This document shows, one piece after another, positions 35,265-44,300 of a stretch of 64,000 nt of DNA. The notes under the pieces are model-generated. The model worked only from the letters and a program-made list of their open reading frames with translations, made no database searches and was not told the origin of the DNA. The position numbers and the translations under genes were made by a program. This DNA comes from Actinomadura sp. DC4 (GTDB lineage: Bacteria > Actinomycetota > Actinomycetes > Streptosporangiales > Streptosporangiaceae), in assembly GCF_030406325.1 (NCBI RefSeq), contig NZ_JAUEQY010000002.1:186001-250000 (forward strand), given 5' to 3'. Within the stretch, counting starts at the first letter, position 1, and each line of letters starts with the position of its first letter.

Positions 35265-36367
35265 GGGGTCCTCCTATAGAAAGGCAGGGCGACCTTGTCG
35301 ACCGGCTCGTGTTTACCGCGGATGTCCACTGACAGATCGGTGTCTTCGGTGTGACCCGCGTCGATATAGCCCATGGCGATGGGCTTGCCCAGTGTCGGGG
35401 ATGGCGCGCCGCTGGTCACCACACCGCACGGCGTGCCGTCTGATCCCACGATGTCGTACCCGTGCCGGGGCACCCGGCGTCCGCGGGCGACGAGTCCGAC
35501 GAGCGTGCGCTCCGGGGCCTTGTCGGCCAGTGCGGCGAGCGCCGTACGCCCGACGAAGTCGCCGGGCTTGTCGAACTTCACGGTACGGCCGAGGCCCGCG
35601 TCGAACGGCGTCGTCTCGGTGGTGAGCTCGTTGCCGTACAACGGCATGCCGGCCTCGAGGCGCAGCGTGTCGCGCGAGGAGAGCCCACAGGGCCGCAGGT
35701 CGTCGCCGCCGGCGTCGGTCAGCGCCCCCCAGGTCGGCACGGCGTCGCCCGCGGAGACGAACAGCTCGAAACCGTCCTCGCCGGTGTAGCCGGTACGGGC
35801 GATCAGCGCGTCGACCCCGGCCACCGTGCCGGGCAGGATCGCGTAGTACTTCAGGCCGGCGAGCCCGGCGTCGGTCAGCGCGGCGAGGATCCCCTGGGCC
35901 TTCGGCCCCTGGACGGCGATCAGCGCGTACGCGTCGGACCGGTCGTCGACCACGGCCTCCTCGAAGCCCTCGGACCGCTTCGTCAGCTCGGCGCGTACGG
36001 TCGCGGCGTTCGCGGCGTTGGCCACGACCATGAACGTCTCGGCCGCGAGCCGGTAGACGATCAGGTCGTCCAGCACGCCACCGGCGGCGTCACAGATCAT
36101 CGTGTAGCGCGCCCGGCCGACCGCGAGCGCCGACAGGTGCCCGATGAGCGCGTGGTCGAGCGCGGCTCCGGCCTGAGGCCCGGTGAGGAAGATCTCGCCC
36201 ATGTGGGAGAGGTCGAACAGCCCGGCGCTCGTACGGACGGCCTGGTGCTCGGCGGTCTCGCTGCCGTAGCGCAGCGGCATCCGGTAGCCGGCGAACTCGG
36301 TGACGGTGGCGCCGAGGTCGTCGTGGACGTCGTGGAGTGGTGTCTTCTTGGTGTCCGGGACGGACAT
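35261..36367 (-). CDS. gcvT: Aminomethyltransferase (glycine cleavage T protein)
   Basis: T protein of 368 residues that moves the one-carbon unit from lipoylated GcvH to tetrahydrofolate, releasing ammonia. Landmarks are FDLSHMGEIFLTGPQAG, the catalytic-region ARTGYTGEDGFELF, and RDTLRLEAGMPLYGNEL. I start it at ATG 36367 (MSVPDTKKTPLHDVH) with GGAG nine nt upstream; the longer open frame runs into the riboswitch. It is the first gene of gcvT-gcvH-glyA-lipA-sdaA. Confidence 0.97.
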   Translation of the reverse strand: MSVPDTKKTPLHDVHDDLGATVTEFAGYRMPLRYGSETAEHQAVRTSAGLFDLSHMGEIFLTGPQAGAALDHALIGHLSALAVGRARYTMICDAAGGVLDDLIVYRLAAETFMVVANAANAATVRAELTKRSEGFEEAVVDDRSDAYALIAVQGPKAQGILAALTDAGLAGLKYYAILPGTVAGVDALIARTGYTGEDGFELFVSAGDAVPTWGALTDAGGDDLRPCGLSSRDTLRLEAGMPLYGNELTTETTPFDAGLGRTVKFDKPGDFVGRTALAALADKAPERTLVGLVARGRRVPRHGYDIVGSDGTPCGVVTSGAPSPTLGKPIAMGYIDAGHTEDTDLSVDIRGKHEPVDKVALPFYRRTP

Positions 36368-36454
36368 CGCGGCAGGCTCCTTATCGCGCAGACGCTCGCG
36401 CACTGGCGGGGTCATATCGTCCCACCGGCACGGGGCGTGCGGTCTCGGCGCCTC

Positions 36455-36632
36455 CCCCTCTGTCATCGGTGCCTGAGAGCTTCACCCCCCTTGGGGGGCT
36501 TGCACCTTCGGCGGGAGCTTCGCTCCGCTTTCCAGAGGTCGCCTGACCCACGCGGTACTTTTCGCCTGAGAGGTTCCGGGGAGGAGTTGCTCCTTCGGCG
36601 GCCCAGGCTGGCGGCCGGGGCGCTCTCCCGCG
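36455..36632 (-). ncRNA. Tandem glycine riboswitch upstream of gcvT
   Basis: Read on the minus strand the region has both aptamers. The first opens with GGGAGAGCGCC, has GCCGAAGGAGCAACTC and closes with CCTCTCAGGCGAAAAG. The second has GCCGAAGGTGCAAGCC, a hairpin of CCCCCCAAGGGGGG, and ends CTCTCAGGCACCGATGACAGA. These are the conserved blocks of the gcvT RNA element, including the short linker between aptamers. The second aptamer ends about 90 nt before the gcvT start. In actinobacteria glycine binding switches expression of downstream cleavage genes on. Confidence 0.95.
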
Positions 36633-36713
36633 CGGGATCGATGGCTCCGGCCAGGCTAGCAGCGCCCGCCGTGGCACGGTAGGTCCGCCTCGGCGCACGA
36701 TCGGCGAAGCCGG

Positions 36714-37904
36714 TCAGCGGACGAAGGTCACGTCCGGGTGGCCCGGGGAGGGCCCGCCGAGCAGGCCGTCGTCGTGGCCGCGCAGCTCGTGGTCGAAGAA
36801 GGACGTGAGGTACGCCCGCTGGTCCGCGACGGCCTTCGCCGGGTCGATCCAGCCGATGTCCTCGTACTTCGCCTCGGCCGGCAGCCCGGTCACCTGCGGC
36901 ACCAGGGACTCCATGTCGGTGTAGGTGTGGTGCTTCGAGCCGCGCAGGTGCAGGTCGCGGTGCCATCCGCTGCTGTTGGACCACAGCGCCTCCCACGACC
37001 GTACGGTGTGGTGGTCGCTCACCTGGCTGCCCATCAGCAGGAACGGCCGCCGCAGGCCCTCCTCGGCGAGCGGCGACAGGCCGGGGCCGCCGTCGTCCTG
37101 GTCGAAGCCGACCGTGCCGTCCAGATCCGCCGCCGCCACGACGCGCGGGTCGTCGTGCGCCGTCTGCAGGGCGGTGAACCCCCCGGCCGACTGGCCGTAC
37201 ATGCCGATCCGGCCCGGGGTCAGCCCCTGTGGCAGGACCGACGGCAGCCGGTCGAGGACGAAGCGCGTGTCGGCCACCCTTACGGTCATGACCTTCTTCA
37301 GCGTCGCGAGGACGTCGCCGTCCAGCGGCAGCGCGAACGGCTCGACCCGGCCGCCGGGGAACTCCACCTCCGAGGCGTCATAGGTGTGGTCGATCGTGAC
37401 GACCGCGTAGCCGCGGGAGGCGAACTCCTCGGCGAGCGTGGTGCCGAGCGTACGAGGGTCGCCCAGGCCGGGTGAGTAGAGCAGGACGGGGCGCCGGCCG
37501 GGCAGCGCGGGCGCGCCGGTGTGCGCGTGGGTCGGTGTGGCGCCCCAGTCGACCGCGCCCACGGGGATGCCCCAGCCCTGGTGCACGGGTGTGCCGAGGG
37601 ATGCGTCGAAGTGTCTCGCCGCCGCGGGGGTCATCTGCGGGGCGACCGGGTGGGCGGCGGCGTCGTGCGCCGGGTAGAAGACGCTGACCATCAGCTCGCG
37701 GTACGACCGGGCGGGCACCCAGGGGTCGGGCCGCGACCGGTCGACGAGCCGCAGGGACACGGCGCCGACCGCGTCCGGGCCGGTCGGGGCGGGCAGCCGC
37801 AGCCGTTGGGCGGCGGCCTTGTGAGGCACCGCCTCGGAGGGGGCCGGGCCGGGGGCGACGAGGCCGGCCGCGACCAGACCGGCCGCGATGATGGTCCTGC
37901 GCAT
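36714..37904 (-). CDS. Secreted alpha/beta hydrolase (PAF-acetylhydrolase/lipase-like)
   Basis: Start ATG 37904 ([19 protein letters not shown]), GGAGG eight nt upstream, giving 396 residues with a signal peptide of about 30. The nucleophile elbow is GMYGQSAGGFTAL (GxSxGG), the oxyanion-side motif is LLYSPGLGDPRTLGT, and the acid is probably in AAADLDGTVGFD. The final His is in GSKHHTYTDM. The layout matches platelet-activating-factor acetylhydrolase isoform II-like proteins and actinobacterial extracellular lipases. It would hydrolyse short acyl esters outside the cell. Monocistronic; it sits upstream of the riboswitch operon's promoter end. Confidence 0.85.
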   Translation of the reverse strand: MRRTIIAAGLVAAGLVAPGPAPSEAVPHKAAAQRLRLPAPTGPDAVGAVSLRLVDRSRPDPWVPARSYRELMVSVFYPAHDAAAHPVAPQMTPAAARHFDASLGTPVHQGWGIPVGAVDWGATPTHAHTGAPALPGRRPVLLYSPGLGDPRTLGTTLAEEFASRGYAVVTIDHTYDASEVEFPGGRVEPFALPLDGDVLATLKKVMTVRVADTRFVLDRLPSVLPQGLTPGRIGMYGQSAGGFTALQTAHDDPRVVAAADLDGTVGFDQDDGGPGLSPLAEEGLRRPFLLMGSQVSDHHTVRSWEALWSNSSGWHRDLHLRGSKHHTYTDMESLVPQVTGLPAEAKYEDIGWIDPAKAVADQRAYLTSFFDHELRGHDDGLLGGPSPGHPDVTFVR

Positions 37905-38008
37905 GTGACGACCTCCGTGTTTCGGGGACGTCATTCATGCTGGTCGCCCGCGCCCGCCGGGGCGATCGTGCCACCACGCCGGCCGGGGTTCGGTTCACCC
38001 CACCGTGC

Positions 38009-38569
38009 TCAGTGCACGCGCCACTGGCCGAGCTCGGTGGCGTATCCGGCGTTGAGGGCGTATTGGACGGAGACGATCCGGGCCGTGCGCGGGACCGCGA
38101 AGACGATGAAACCGGCCCCGATCTGGTCGTGCAGCAGGGTCACGACGCGGGGGAAGCCCCGGCCCGCGGTCACGGTCGCCACGGTCGGGTCGTAGCCGTG
38201 CCCGGCCTCGTCGATGACCTTCGCGCCGAAGGTCGGGCTGTCCTGGTACGCCGTGGAGCCGATGTTCTTGAACACGAACCGTACGGCCACGAACCGCTCG
38301 CCCTTGCGCGGCTTCTCGAACGTGCCCCGGCCTACGGCGGTGGAGATGACCTTCTTGACCTTGACGGCGAGCGTGAGGGTTCCCGTGACACCGGCGTCGT
38401 CCACGCCGGTCAGGGTGATCGCCTCGCCGACGTTCGCGGCGTGCAGGTGGATGGGGGTCGTGGTCGGTTCGGGATTCTTGGCCGTCTGGGCGGCCGTTCC
38501 GCACCCGGTGAGCAACGCCGCCATCCCGGCCGCGAGAACCAGCCTCCGCACGCCCCGGTCCCCCATCAC
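38009..38569 (-). CDS. DUF4352-type lipoprotein
   Basis: Protein of 186 residues with a lipobox AALLTGC (Cys at about 23), then a Thr/Pro linker and an immunoglobulin-like domain. The domain has GERFVAVRFVFKNIGSTAYQD and the C-terminal GFIVFAVPRTARIVSVQYAL, the recognisable DUF4352 (telomeric-repeat-factor-like) pattern. These are extracytoplasmic lipid-anchored proteins of unknown role, often near membrane or transport genes. It lies between two unrelated genes and is probably its own transcript. Confidence 0.85.
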   Translation of the reverse strand: MMGDRGVRRLVLAAGMAALLTGCGTAAQTAKNPEPTTTPIHLHAANVGEAITLTGVDDAGVTGTLTLAVKVKKVISTAVGRGTFEKPRKGERFVAVRFVFKNIGSTAYQDSPTFGAKVIDEAGHGYDPTVATVTAGRGFPRVVTLLHDQIGAGFIVFAVPRTARIVSVQYALNAGYATELGQWRVH

Positions 38570-38662
38570 CCGATCCGCCAGAACCGGATGATCATGTTAG
38601 GGCCGCCGGGCGGGTCGGGCGACCGGAATGGCCGCGGTCGGCCGAGGAAAACCCGGCGGCGG

Positions 38663-39856
38663 TCAGGTCGCCGCGGCGAGGCGGCGCAGCGCCAGTTCGG
38701 CGAGCAGGGCGGCTCCGTCGGACAGGACCGCGTCGTCGAAGACCGCCGTCGCGGCGTGGTTGAACGGGGCGGTGTTCGGGTCGCGGCCGGGCGGGCAGGC
38801 GCCCAGGAAGACGAACGAGCCCGGCACCTCCTCCAGCACGAACGAGAAGTCCTCCGCCGTCGTCATCGGGTCCGGGGCCCAGACGAAGCGCTCCGGGCCG
38901 TACAGCTCTCCCACCGTCGAGGCGACGAACTCGGTCTCCCCCGCGTCGTTGACCGTCACCGGGTAGCCGATGTCGTAGTCGACCTCCGACGTCAGGCCGT
39001 GGGCGGAGGCGATGCCGCCGACCAGCGCGCGGATGCCGTCGAGCACCCGGGTGCGCGCGTCCGCCGAGAAGGACCGTACGGTCACGCCGAGGCGTGCCTC
39101 GTCCGGGATGATGTTGGCCGCCGTGCCCGCGTGGAAGCTGCCGACCGTGATCACGACCGGGTCGAAGGCGTCGAAGGCACGCGTCGCGAGGGTCTGCAGC
39201 GCGGTCACCACCGCGCTCGCGGCCGGGATCGGGTCCTGGGCCCGGTGCGGCTGGGACCCGTGGCCGCCCGCGCCGATGATCCGGATGTGGAGCTCGTCGG
39301 CCGCCGCCATGATCGGGCCGCGCCGGGTGACGAACATGCCGGCCGGTACGAGCGACGAGGCCACGTGCAGGGCGTACGCGGCGACGGGCCGCTGTCCGGC
39401 GGCGTCCAGCACGCCCTCCTCGATCATGTACCGCGCGCCGGCCTCGCCCTCCTCGCCCGGCTGGAACATGAAGACGACGCTGCCCGCGAACTCCGCCGAG
39501 GACAGCAGGCGCGCCGCCCCCACGAGCATCGCCGTGTGCAGGTCATGACCGCACGCGTGCATCGTGCCGGGCGTCTCGGAGGCGAACGGGAGGCCGGTGC
39601 GCTCGGTGAGCGGCAGCGCGTCCATGTCGCCCCGCAGCAGCACCACCGGACCCGGGGACGCGCCGTGCAGCACCCCGGTCACCGACGACAGCGCCGTGCC
39701 GGTCTTGGTCTCCAGCGGCAGGCCGTCCAGCGCGGCGAGCACCTTCTCCTGGGTGCGCGGCAGGTGGAGGCCCAGCTCGGGCTCGCGGTGCAGGTCACGG
39801 CGGAGTCGTACGAGGTCGTCCTGGAGGTCGCCGGCGGCGGCGCGCATGGGGGACAT
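38663..39856 (-). CDS. M20-family amidohydrolase (hippurate/indole-acetyl amino acid hydrolase type)
   Basis: Metal-dependent amidase of 397 residues. Metal ligands are visible in MHACGHDLHTAMLVGAARLL, MFQPGEEGEAGARYM, the HVASSLVPAG segment, and TTAEDFSFVLEEVPGSF. The dimerisation/satellite domain (about 185-300, GGHGSQPHRAQDP) is present. It would remove an N-acyl group from an amino acid. The exact substrate is not resolved by motifs. Starts at ATG 39856 (MSPMRAAAGDLQDDL); the next gene ends 6 nt upstream of this start, so an operon with the two small membrane proteins upstream is possible. Confidence 0.92.
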   Translation of the reverse strand: MSPMRAAAGDLQDDLVRLRRDLHREPELGLHLPRTQEKVLAALDGLPLETKTGTALSSVTGVLHGASPGPVVLLRGDMDALPLTERTGLPFASETPGTMHACGHDLHTAMLVGAARLLSSAEFAGSVVFMFQPGEEGEAGARYMIEEGVLDAAGQRPVAAYALHVASSLVPAGMFVTRRGPIMAAADELHIRIIGAGGHGSQPHRAQDPIPAASAVVTALQTLATRAFDAFDPVVITVGSFHAGTAANIIPDEARLGVTVRSFSADARTRVLDGIRALVGGIASAHGLTSEVDYDIGYPVTVNDAGETEFVASTVGELYGPERFVWAPDPMTTAEDFSFVLEEVPGSFVFLGACPPGRDPNTAPFNHAATAVFDDAVLSDGAALLAELALRRLAAAT

Positions 39857-39862
39857 GCCTTC

Positions 39863-40411
39863 TCACACTACGCGGCGGGCCCCTGCCGGGTCAGCGCGCT
39901 TCATCCGGAAATCCACCACTCCGCCAAGATCGTCCCTGTTCAGGGTCGTCCGCAGCCGGACCATCGCGTCGTCGCGGATCCGCCAGGAGAGCTCGGCCAG
40001 GTCGACCTCCGCGTCGCACATCACGAGGACCCGCATCGAGGGCCGCCGGGCGCTGCCGGCCAGCCGGGTCCGCACCTGCCGTACGCCCGGATAGGACGTC
40101 ACGTCGGCCGCGATCGCTCGGGCGGCGACGCGTGCCGCCATCCGGGTGGCTCCGGCGCGGGCGTCGCCCATCGCGAGGCGGCGCAGCGTACGGCGCCGCC
40201 ACTGCGCGGACAGCCACGCCGTGCCCAGCATCGCCACGGCCAGCGCGACGCCCGACACGGACGCCCAGAACCACGGGTGCGCCGAGATCCACCGCGACGT
40301 CGCGCCGGTGACCAGCGGCCGGCCGGGCCGGAACACGCCCAGGCCCAGCGTCGTGCCGCCGGTGCCCAGCAGCACCAGCCCGGTCAGGGCCAGCCAGACC
40401 CGGTTTCCCAT
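39863..40411 (-). CDS. AmaP-like alkaline-shock membrane anchor protein
   Basis: Start ATG 40411 with AGGAGG upstream, giving 182 residues. Two membrane helices (RVWLALTGLVLLGTGGTTLGL and PWFWASVSGVALAVAMLGTAWL) are followed by a basic linker and a soluble alpha/beta domain (SMRVLVMCDAEVDLAELSWRI). This is the layout of AmaP-type anchors that hold Asp23/Gls24 envelope-stress proteins at the membrane. It ends 6 nt before the amidohydrolase start and begins 13 nt after the DUF6286 gene. No Asp23 gene itself is in the window, which is unusual for this pairing. Confidence 0.75.
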   Translation of the reverse strand: MGNRVWLALTGLVLLGTGGTTLGLGVFRPGRPLVTGATSRWISAHPWFWASVSGVALAVAMLGTAWLSAQWRRRTLRRLAMGDARAGATRMAARVAARAIAADVTSYPGVRQVRTRLAGSARRPSMRVLVMCDAEVDLAELSWRIRDDAMVRLRTTLNRDDLGGVVDFRMKRADPAGARRVV

Positions 40412-40424
40412 AGTCGTTCCTCCT

Positions 40425-41021
40425 CTAGTCCTTGCGCTCGGCGACGTGCACGGCCACCACGGGGACCCGTACGGGATCGAGGCCGGCCAGCCGGTCGTGT
40501 ACGGCGTCGGCCACCTGCTCGCCGAGTTCGCCGGGGTCGCGGAAGCCGCCGACCACGCGGATCTCGGCCCGGGGCCGCAGCCGCCCCCGCAGGCGTACGG
40601 TCGCGGAGTCGACGCCGGGCACGTCCACGACGGTGGCGCGCAGGGCCGCCCGCAGCGACGACCGGCCGAGGCCCGTGACGAACCTCGGGTCGTCGCCCGC
40701 CAGCGGCGCGGTGCGCGTACGGCCGGGCAGCACGGCGGCCAGGACCAGCAGGAGACCGGCGAGCGCCAGCCCGCCACCCGCGGCCATCGGCGCCGTGTCG
40801 TCCCAGGTCAGCACGTGGATCCGCCCGATCACCCGCGGGCGCAGCACCGGGTGGCCGAGCCGCGAGGACACGACCTGGACGACGGTGGAGCCGCCGGAGA
40901 CGGTCAGCAGCGAGGCGGCCAGGACCGCCGGCAGCACCCGCCGGGGCCGGAACGCCCGGACCGCCGCGCGGCACGCGTCGGCCCGGTCCGGCTCGCCTGG
41001 GGTAGGGGTTCGATCACGCAC
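40425..41021 (-). CDS. DUF6286-type membrane protein
   Basis: Protein of 198 residues starting with GTG 41021. Two membrane helices (RVLPAVLAASLLTVSGGSTVVQVV and GGGLALAGLLLVLAAVLPG) precede a small alpha/beta domain with paired repeats (ALRATVVDVPGVDSATVRL, then RPRAEIRVVGGFRDPGELGEQV). The type usually travels with AmaP and Asp23 genes in actinomycetes, and the AmaP-like gene follows directly. I infer a role in envelope maintenance or stress. No enzymatic motif is visible. Confidence 0.75.
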   Translation of the reverse strand: MRDRTPTPGEPDRADACRAAVRAFRPRRVLPAVLAASLLTVSGGSTVVQVVSSRLGHPVLRPRVIGRIHVLTWDDTAPMAAGGGLALAGLLLVLAAVLPGRTRTAPLAGDDPRFVTGLGRSSLRAALRATVVDVPGVDSATVRLRGRLRPRAEIRVVGGFRDPGELGEQVADAVHDRLAGLDPVRVPVVAVHVAERKD

Positions 41022-41067
41022 CGTGGCATTAGACCACGGAGGGTGACCTGCGGCCCGCGACGACAGG

Positions 41068-41916
41068 TCAGCGGAGCACCACGGTCCGGTCGGCGTTGAT
41101 CAGTACGCGGTGCTCGGCCTGCCAGCGGACGGCGCGAGCCAGCGCGAGGCACTCCATGTCGCGGCCGACCGCCATCAGCTCGTCCGGCCCGTGGGTGTGG
41201 TCGACCCGGGCGACCTCCTGCTCGATGATCGGCCCCTCGTCCAGGTGCGGCGTGACGTAGTGCGCGGTGGCGCCGATGAGCTTCACGCCGCGCTCGTACG
41301 CCTGGTGGTACGGCTTGGCGCCCTTGAAGCTCGGCAGGAACGAGTGGTGGATGTTCATGATCCGGCCGGGCAGCTTCGCGCAGAGGTCGTCGGTCAGGAT
41401 CTGCATGTAGCGGGCGAGAACGACGAGGTCGGCCTGGTAGTGCTCGACCAGCGCGAGGATCTCCGCCTCCTGGGCCGCGCGGTTCTTCGCGCTGACCGGC
41501 AGGTGGTGGTAGTCGATGCCGTAGGACTGGGTCAGCGGCCGCATGTCGGGGTGGTTGGAGGCGACCGCCACGACGTCGATGCCGAGCAGGCCGGAGCGGT
41601 GGCGGTAGAGCAGGTCGTTCAGGCAGTGGCCGTACTTGGAGACCAGGATCAGCACCCGCGTGGGCACCGCCCGGTCGTACAGGTGCCAGTCGAGGGCGAA
41701 CTCCGGGCCCAGCGCGGTGAACGCCTCGGTGAGCGCGCCCTCCCCCAGACCCTCGGGCGCGTCGAACTGCGTCCGCAGGAAGAACCGGCCGGTGCCGCGA
41801 TCACCGAACTGCTGGCTCTCCACGATGTTGCAGTCGCGCTCGGCCAGCACCCCGGACACCGCGGCCACGATGCCCGGCCGGTCGGGACAGGACAGGGTGA
41901 GCACGTACTGTGTCAT
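41068..41916 (-). CDS. purU: Formyltetrahydrofolate deformylase
   Basis: Protein of 282 residues that hydrolyses 10-formyl-tetrahydrofolate to formate and tetrahydrofolate. An N-terminal ACT domain (about 1-80, YVLTLSCPDRPGIVAAVSG) precedes a formyltransferase fold with the catalytic Asn/His/Asp set in MNIHHSFLPSFKGAKPYHQA and ATAHYVTPHLDEGPIIEQ. Its role is to regenerate free folate when one-carbon units pile up, which fits the glycine cleavage operon 5 kb away and the folate-linked dehydrogenase. It begins at ATG 41916 and is transcribed toward the DUF6286 gene. Confidence 0.96.
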   Translation of the reverse strand: MTQYVLTLSCPDRPGIVAAVSGVLAERDCNIVESQQFGDRGTGRFFLRTQFDAPEGLGEGALTEAFTALGPEFALDWHLYDRAVPTRVLILVSKYGHCLNDLLYRHRSGLLGIDVVAVASNHPDMRPLTQSYGIDYHHLPVSAKNRAAQEAEILALVEHYQADLVVLARYMQILTDDLCAKLPGRIMNIHHSFLPSFKGAKPYHQAYERGVKLIGATAHYVTPHLDEGPIIEQEVARVDHTHGPDELMAVGRDMECLALARAVRWQAEHRVLINADRTVVLR

Positions 41917-42172
41917 GTCACGAGCTTACGGTGAACATCGCACTACGATCGCCTCGCCCGGCGCCCGCAGTCGGCCATTCGGGCACCTGCGGCAGGCCTG
42001 CGCTCGGCAAAGTCTGCGAACACGCGGGCGCCTCGGACCCGGTGCCGGCGAGGGCCGCCTCCATACTTCACCGGGCGGACCGGCTCACGTAACGCGCGCG
42101 GCGCGGGGACGCCCCGGCGGGCGGGCATCATCGCCGGCGCCATGTCGTGGACTCCACTCGGGGAGACGATCG

Positions 42173-44260
42173 TTGCTGAAGCGCATCGCCGCCGTGCTGG
42201 CGCTGGCCGGCACCGCCCTGATCTCGTCCTCTTTCCCTCCGGCCCGTGCCTCGACCGGCCACGCCGTGCTCATCGGCGTGCCCGGCCTCCGGTGGAGCGA
42301 CGTGAGCCCGTCGGCCACGCCGAACCTCTGGCGGCTCGCCGGGGGTTCCGGCATCGGGCTGCTGTCGGTACGCGCGGTCGGCACCCTGACCTGCCCGGCG
42401 GACGCGTGGGCCACCGTGTCGGCGGGCGCCCGGTCGGCGGCCGGGCCGTTCTGCGAGAAACCGCTCACCGTGACGCCGTACGGGCCGGGCGCCGTGGTCG
42501 GTGAGGTGGCACGGCTCCGCAGGATGAACGCGGGCTTCGGGCCGGTCGGGCTGCTGGGCGGCGCGGTGCACCGCGCCGGCGGCTGTACGGCCGCCGTCGG
42601 CCCGGGCGCGGCCCTGGCGGCCGCCGACAGCGGCGGCCGGGTCGACGTGTACGCGCCGTCGGACCCCGCCTCCGCCCTGGCGCGCTGCCCGGTGACGGTC
42701 GTCGACGCGGGCTCGGTGCTCGGCGGGGGCGGCCCGCGCCTGGCCGCCGTACGCCGCGCCGACGCGATGATCGGTTCCGTGCTCGCCCGCGCGCCGTCCT
42801 CGGACGTCGTCGTGGCGGGCGTGGCCGACGACGGCGCCGTCCACCTGAGGCCGGTGCTCGCCACCGGCGCGGCAGGGCGCTACCTGGGCTCGGACTCGAC
42901 GCGCCGCTCCGACATGGTGATCCTGCCGGACCTGACCGCGACGCTGCTGCGGTCCGCGGGCATCCCGGCGCCGGAGGGGATGGTCGGCACGCCGCTGCTG
43001 CCCTCCGCCGTACGGCCGGCGCGCCTCTCCTCCGCCGTGGCGGACCTGACCTCTCAGGACGTCGCCGCGCAGACGCACCGGCGGCTGCTGCCGCGCTTCT
43101 TCGCGGGGTTCGTGGTGAGCCAGGTGCTGTTGTACGCGGCGGCCGCCCTCGCCCTGCGGCTGCGGTGGGCCCCCGGCCACCGGCGGCGGATCCTGTCCGC
43201 CACCCGGCTGACCGCGCTCGCCGCCGCCGCCGTCCCCGTCTCGACCTACCTCGTCAACGTCCTCCCGTGGTGGCACACCGCGAGCCCTCTCGCGTGGCTG
43301 GTGGCGGGGGTCGCGGCGTTCGACGCCTCGGTCGTGGCCGTCGCGGTCGCGGGCCCGTGGCGGCGCGACATCCTCGGCCCGGGGACCGTCATCGCGGCCG
43401 TGACCGCGGCCGTGCTCGGGCTGGACCTGGTGACCGGGAGCGATCTGCAGCTCAACAGCCTGATGGGCTACTCGCCGCTGGTGGGCGGGCGGTACTACGG
43501 GATGGGGAACATCGCGTTCGCGGTCCTGGCGACGTCCTCCCTGCTGGCCGCCGCCGGGGTGGCCCAGTGGCTGGAGCCGCGGCGGGGCCGGCGGGCCGCG
43601 GTGGCGGCCGTGCTCGCGCTGACCCTGACGGCGGCGCTGCTGGACAGCTGGACGGCGTGGGGCAGCGACTTCGGCGGCCTGATCGCGTTCGTCCCCGGCC
43701 TGGCGACGACGGCGCTCCTGGTCGCGGGCCGCCGGGTGTCGTTCCTCCGGCTGCAGCTGCTGCGCGCGACGGGGATGGCCCTGGTGCTGGGGATGGCCTG
43801 GATCGACTACCTGCGGCCGCCCTCGCGGCGTACGCACATGGGCCGGTTCTTCGGGCAGCTCGTGGAGGGCGACTCGCTGCCCTGGCTGGAGCGCAAGTTC
43901 ACCGCGATGACGCACACGTTCGGCAACATGACGCTGATGCCGGTGGTCGTGTCGGCGTTCCTGTTCGTGTTGCTCGTGCTGCACCGCCCCGGGCGGGCCC
44001 GGGCGGGAGGGCTGGAGCTGGCGTACGCGCGGGCCCCGATGCTGCGGGCGGGCCTGTCGGGGGCCTTCGTGACCGCGCTGGTGGGAGGCGCGGTGAACGA
44101 CTCCGGGGTCGCGGTTCCGGCCCTGGCCCTGGCCGTCGCCGTACCCCTGGCGCTGGCCGCCACGGTCGTCGCCCTCCAGGCGCGCGACACCGCGGCCGCC
44201 GCCGCTCCGGCCACCGCCCCGGGCGCGCCGCGACCCGAGGTGTCCAGCCACCGGACGTGA
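42173..44260 (+). CDS. Large membrane protein with extracytoplasmic alkaline-phosphatase-like domain
   Basis: I choose the TTG at 42173 (MLKRIAAVLALAGTALISS) after GGGGAGA; 695 residues. After a signal segment, residues 30-270 form a lumenal-type domain. It includes HAVLIGVPGLRWSDVSPSATP, the pattern of alkaline-phosphatase-superfamily folds, and SDMVILPDLTATLLRSAGI. Metal ligands are incomplete, so catalysis is doubtful. About 320-660 hold ten or so membrane helices and a short conserved loop SLMGYSPLVGGRYYGMGN between them. This family is recognisable as a conserved actinobacterial membrane protein without known function. It is followed 40 nt later by the PLP aldolase-like gene. Confidence 0.7.
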   Translation: MLKRIAAVLALAGTALISSSFPPARASTGHAVLIGVPGLRWSDVSPSATPNLWRLAGGSGIGLLSVRAVGTLTCPADAWATVSAGARSAAGPFCEKPLTVTPYGPGAVVGEVARLRRMNAGFGPVGLLGGAVHRAGGCTAAVGPGAALAAADSGGRVDVYAPSDPASALARCPVTVVDAGSVLGGGGPRLAAVRRADAMIGSVLARAPSSDVVVAGVADDGAVHLRPVLATGAAGRYLGSDSTRRSDMVILPDLTATLLRSAGIPAPEGMVGTPLLPSAVRPARLSSAVADLTSQDVAAQTHRRLLPRFFAGFVVSQVLLYAAAALALRLRWAPGHRRRILSATRLTALAAAAVPVSTYLVNVLPWWHTASPLAWLVAGVAAFDASVVAVAVAGPWRRDILGPGTVIAAVTAAVLGLDLVTGSDLQLNSLMGYSPLVGGRYYGMGNIAFAVLATSSLLAAAGVAQWLEPRRGRRAAVAAVLALTLTAALLDSWTAWGSDFGGLIAFVPGLATTALLVAGRRVSFLRLQLLRATGMALVLGMAWIDYLRPPSRRTHMGRFFGQLVEGDSLPWLERKFTAMTHTFGNMTLMPVVVSAFLFVLLVLHRPGRARAGGLELAYARAPMLRAGLSGAFVTALVGGAVNDSGVAVPALALAVAVPLALAATVVALQARDTAAAAAPATAPGAPRPEVSSHRT

Positions 44261-44300
44261 ACTCTTTTCATATTCAGGGTTTTTGTGGCACCCTGCGGGG

